Shown here in pieces: positions 62,058-64,000 of a stretch of 64,000 nucleotides of DNA; position 1 is the stretch's first letter; every line of letters begins with the position of its first letter. The position numbers and the translations under genes were made by a program. The notes beneath the pieces were generated by a model. It searched no databases and had not been told where the DNA came from. It saw nothing but the letters and a program-made list of their open reading frames with translations. Source of the DNA: Streptomyces sp. NRRL WC-3618 (GTDB lineage Bacteria > Actinomycetota > Actinomycetes > Streptomycetales > Streptomycetaceae); assembly GCF_001280005.1 (NCBI RefSeq), contig NZ_LGDW01000016.1, positions 37,170-101,169 of the forward strand, written 5' to 3'.

Positions 62058-62165
62058 GAAAAAGGTGCTCCGGATATGGGAAAGGGGGTGCGGTTTCCAG
62101 CGTACGTCGTGGCAGACCGGCCCGAACCAGCGCGGTGCGCCACTGGTGCGGGCCATGCGAACGGC

Positions 62166-63874
<1,709 letters not shown>

Positions 63875-63897
63875 CAGAACCACCGCCCACCCCCACC

Positions 63898-63932
63898 CTC
63901 TGCCCTCCCGCTTCACCCGCGGGAGGGCAGAG
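63898..63932 (+). terminator. terminator of the 63314 gene
   Basis: CTCTGCCCTCCCGC and GCGGGAGGGCAGAG form a perfect 14-bp stem with the loop TTCACCC, 24 bases after the stop. Nothing further is visible up to the window end. Confidence 0.88.
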
Positions 63933-64000
63933 GCGTGCGGAGCCCCACGACCGACTGGTCAGCGCGCACACGGCCACCACCTGGCGCCGGCCCACACCCG

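Overview
The window is chromosomal DNA of a Streptomyces species. Evidence: about 70% G+C with strong third-codon GC bias, many GTG starts, GGAGG-type ribosome binding sites, and a run of genes in an order familiar from the S. coelicolor core chromosome (smeA-sffA, a MocR/YczE pair, rbpA, fxsA, ppm1, a chitinase, the rib-his cluster, guaB1, rpe, rsmB, fmt). I see no prophage, insertion sequence, CRISPR array, rRNA, tRNA or biosynthetic gene cluster. All assignments come from reading the sequence; no database search was run.

Layout, left to right. 1-1331: end of a 5-oxoprolinase (pxpBC) operon. 1431-4614: minus-strand operon of two GT4 glycosyltransferases and an SGNH hydrolase joined by ATGA overlaps. 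4754-6866: HEAT-repeat and ankyrin proteins. 7113-8892: the sporulation pair smeA-sffA; the FtsK-like SffA lacks the Walker A lysine. 8896-11921: yczR (MocR), divergent yczE and a glycerophosphodiester phosphodiesterase. 11965-15554: UMF1-type transporter, rbpA with a textbook sigma-R promoter, fxsA and ppm1. 16091-20519: amidohydrolase, Lrp regulator, two small unknown proteins and an acyl-CoA dehydrogenase. 20739-24744: a GH18 chitinase with two DasR-like sites, a TetR regulator, a 47-residue membrane protein and a secreted C39-like peptidase with a sister DasR-like site. 24830-30313: a P-loop kinase with no ordinary start codon, a possible short transcript, an orphan EccA-like AAA+ ATPase and two CNNM/CBS membrane proteins.

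30514-35692 (minus) is one FMN-riboswitch-headed transcription unit: ribE, ribM, ribBA, ribH, hisE, hisG and a PH-domain protein. This puts flavin synthesis and uptake together with two histidine enzymes. 35873-38424: ROK repressor and MFS exporter facing each other across a perfect palindrome. 38384-42023: thioesterase, GH6 glucanase, DUF5995 protein and an LLM flavin oxidoreductase. 42040-44585: davA-davB, a lysine monooxygenase plus amidase pathway. 44936-51357: an ABC importer whose last gene is a fused HAD phosphatase/EEP phosphodiesterase, facing a GntR-UTRA regulator; this looks like uptake plus cleavage of an organophosphate. 51488-54011: Lrp regulator, guaB1 (GMP reductase) and a barstar-like protein. 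54186-60658: two MMPL/RND transporters flanking a SorC-type regulator and rpe. 60639-63874: rsmB, fmt and a divergent helix-turn-helix-like protein.

The least explained features are the HAD-EEP fusion operon, the degenerate SffA ATPase, the hairpin covering the ribosome binding site of the CNNM operon, the promoter-plus-hairpin unit before the AAA+ gene, the paired dre-like sites, and several uncharacterised palindromes. Two families of dispersed intergenic repeats are also present.
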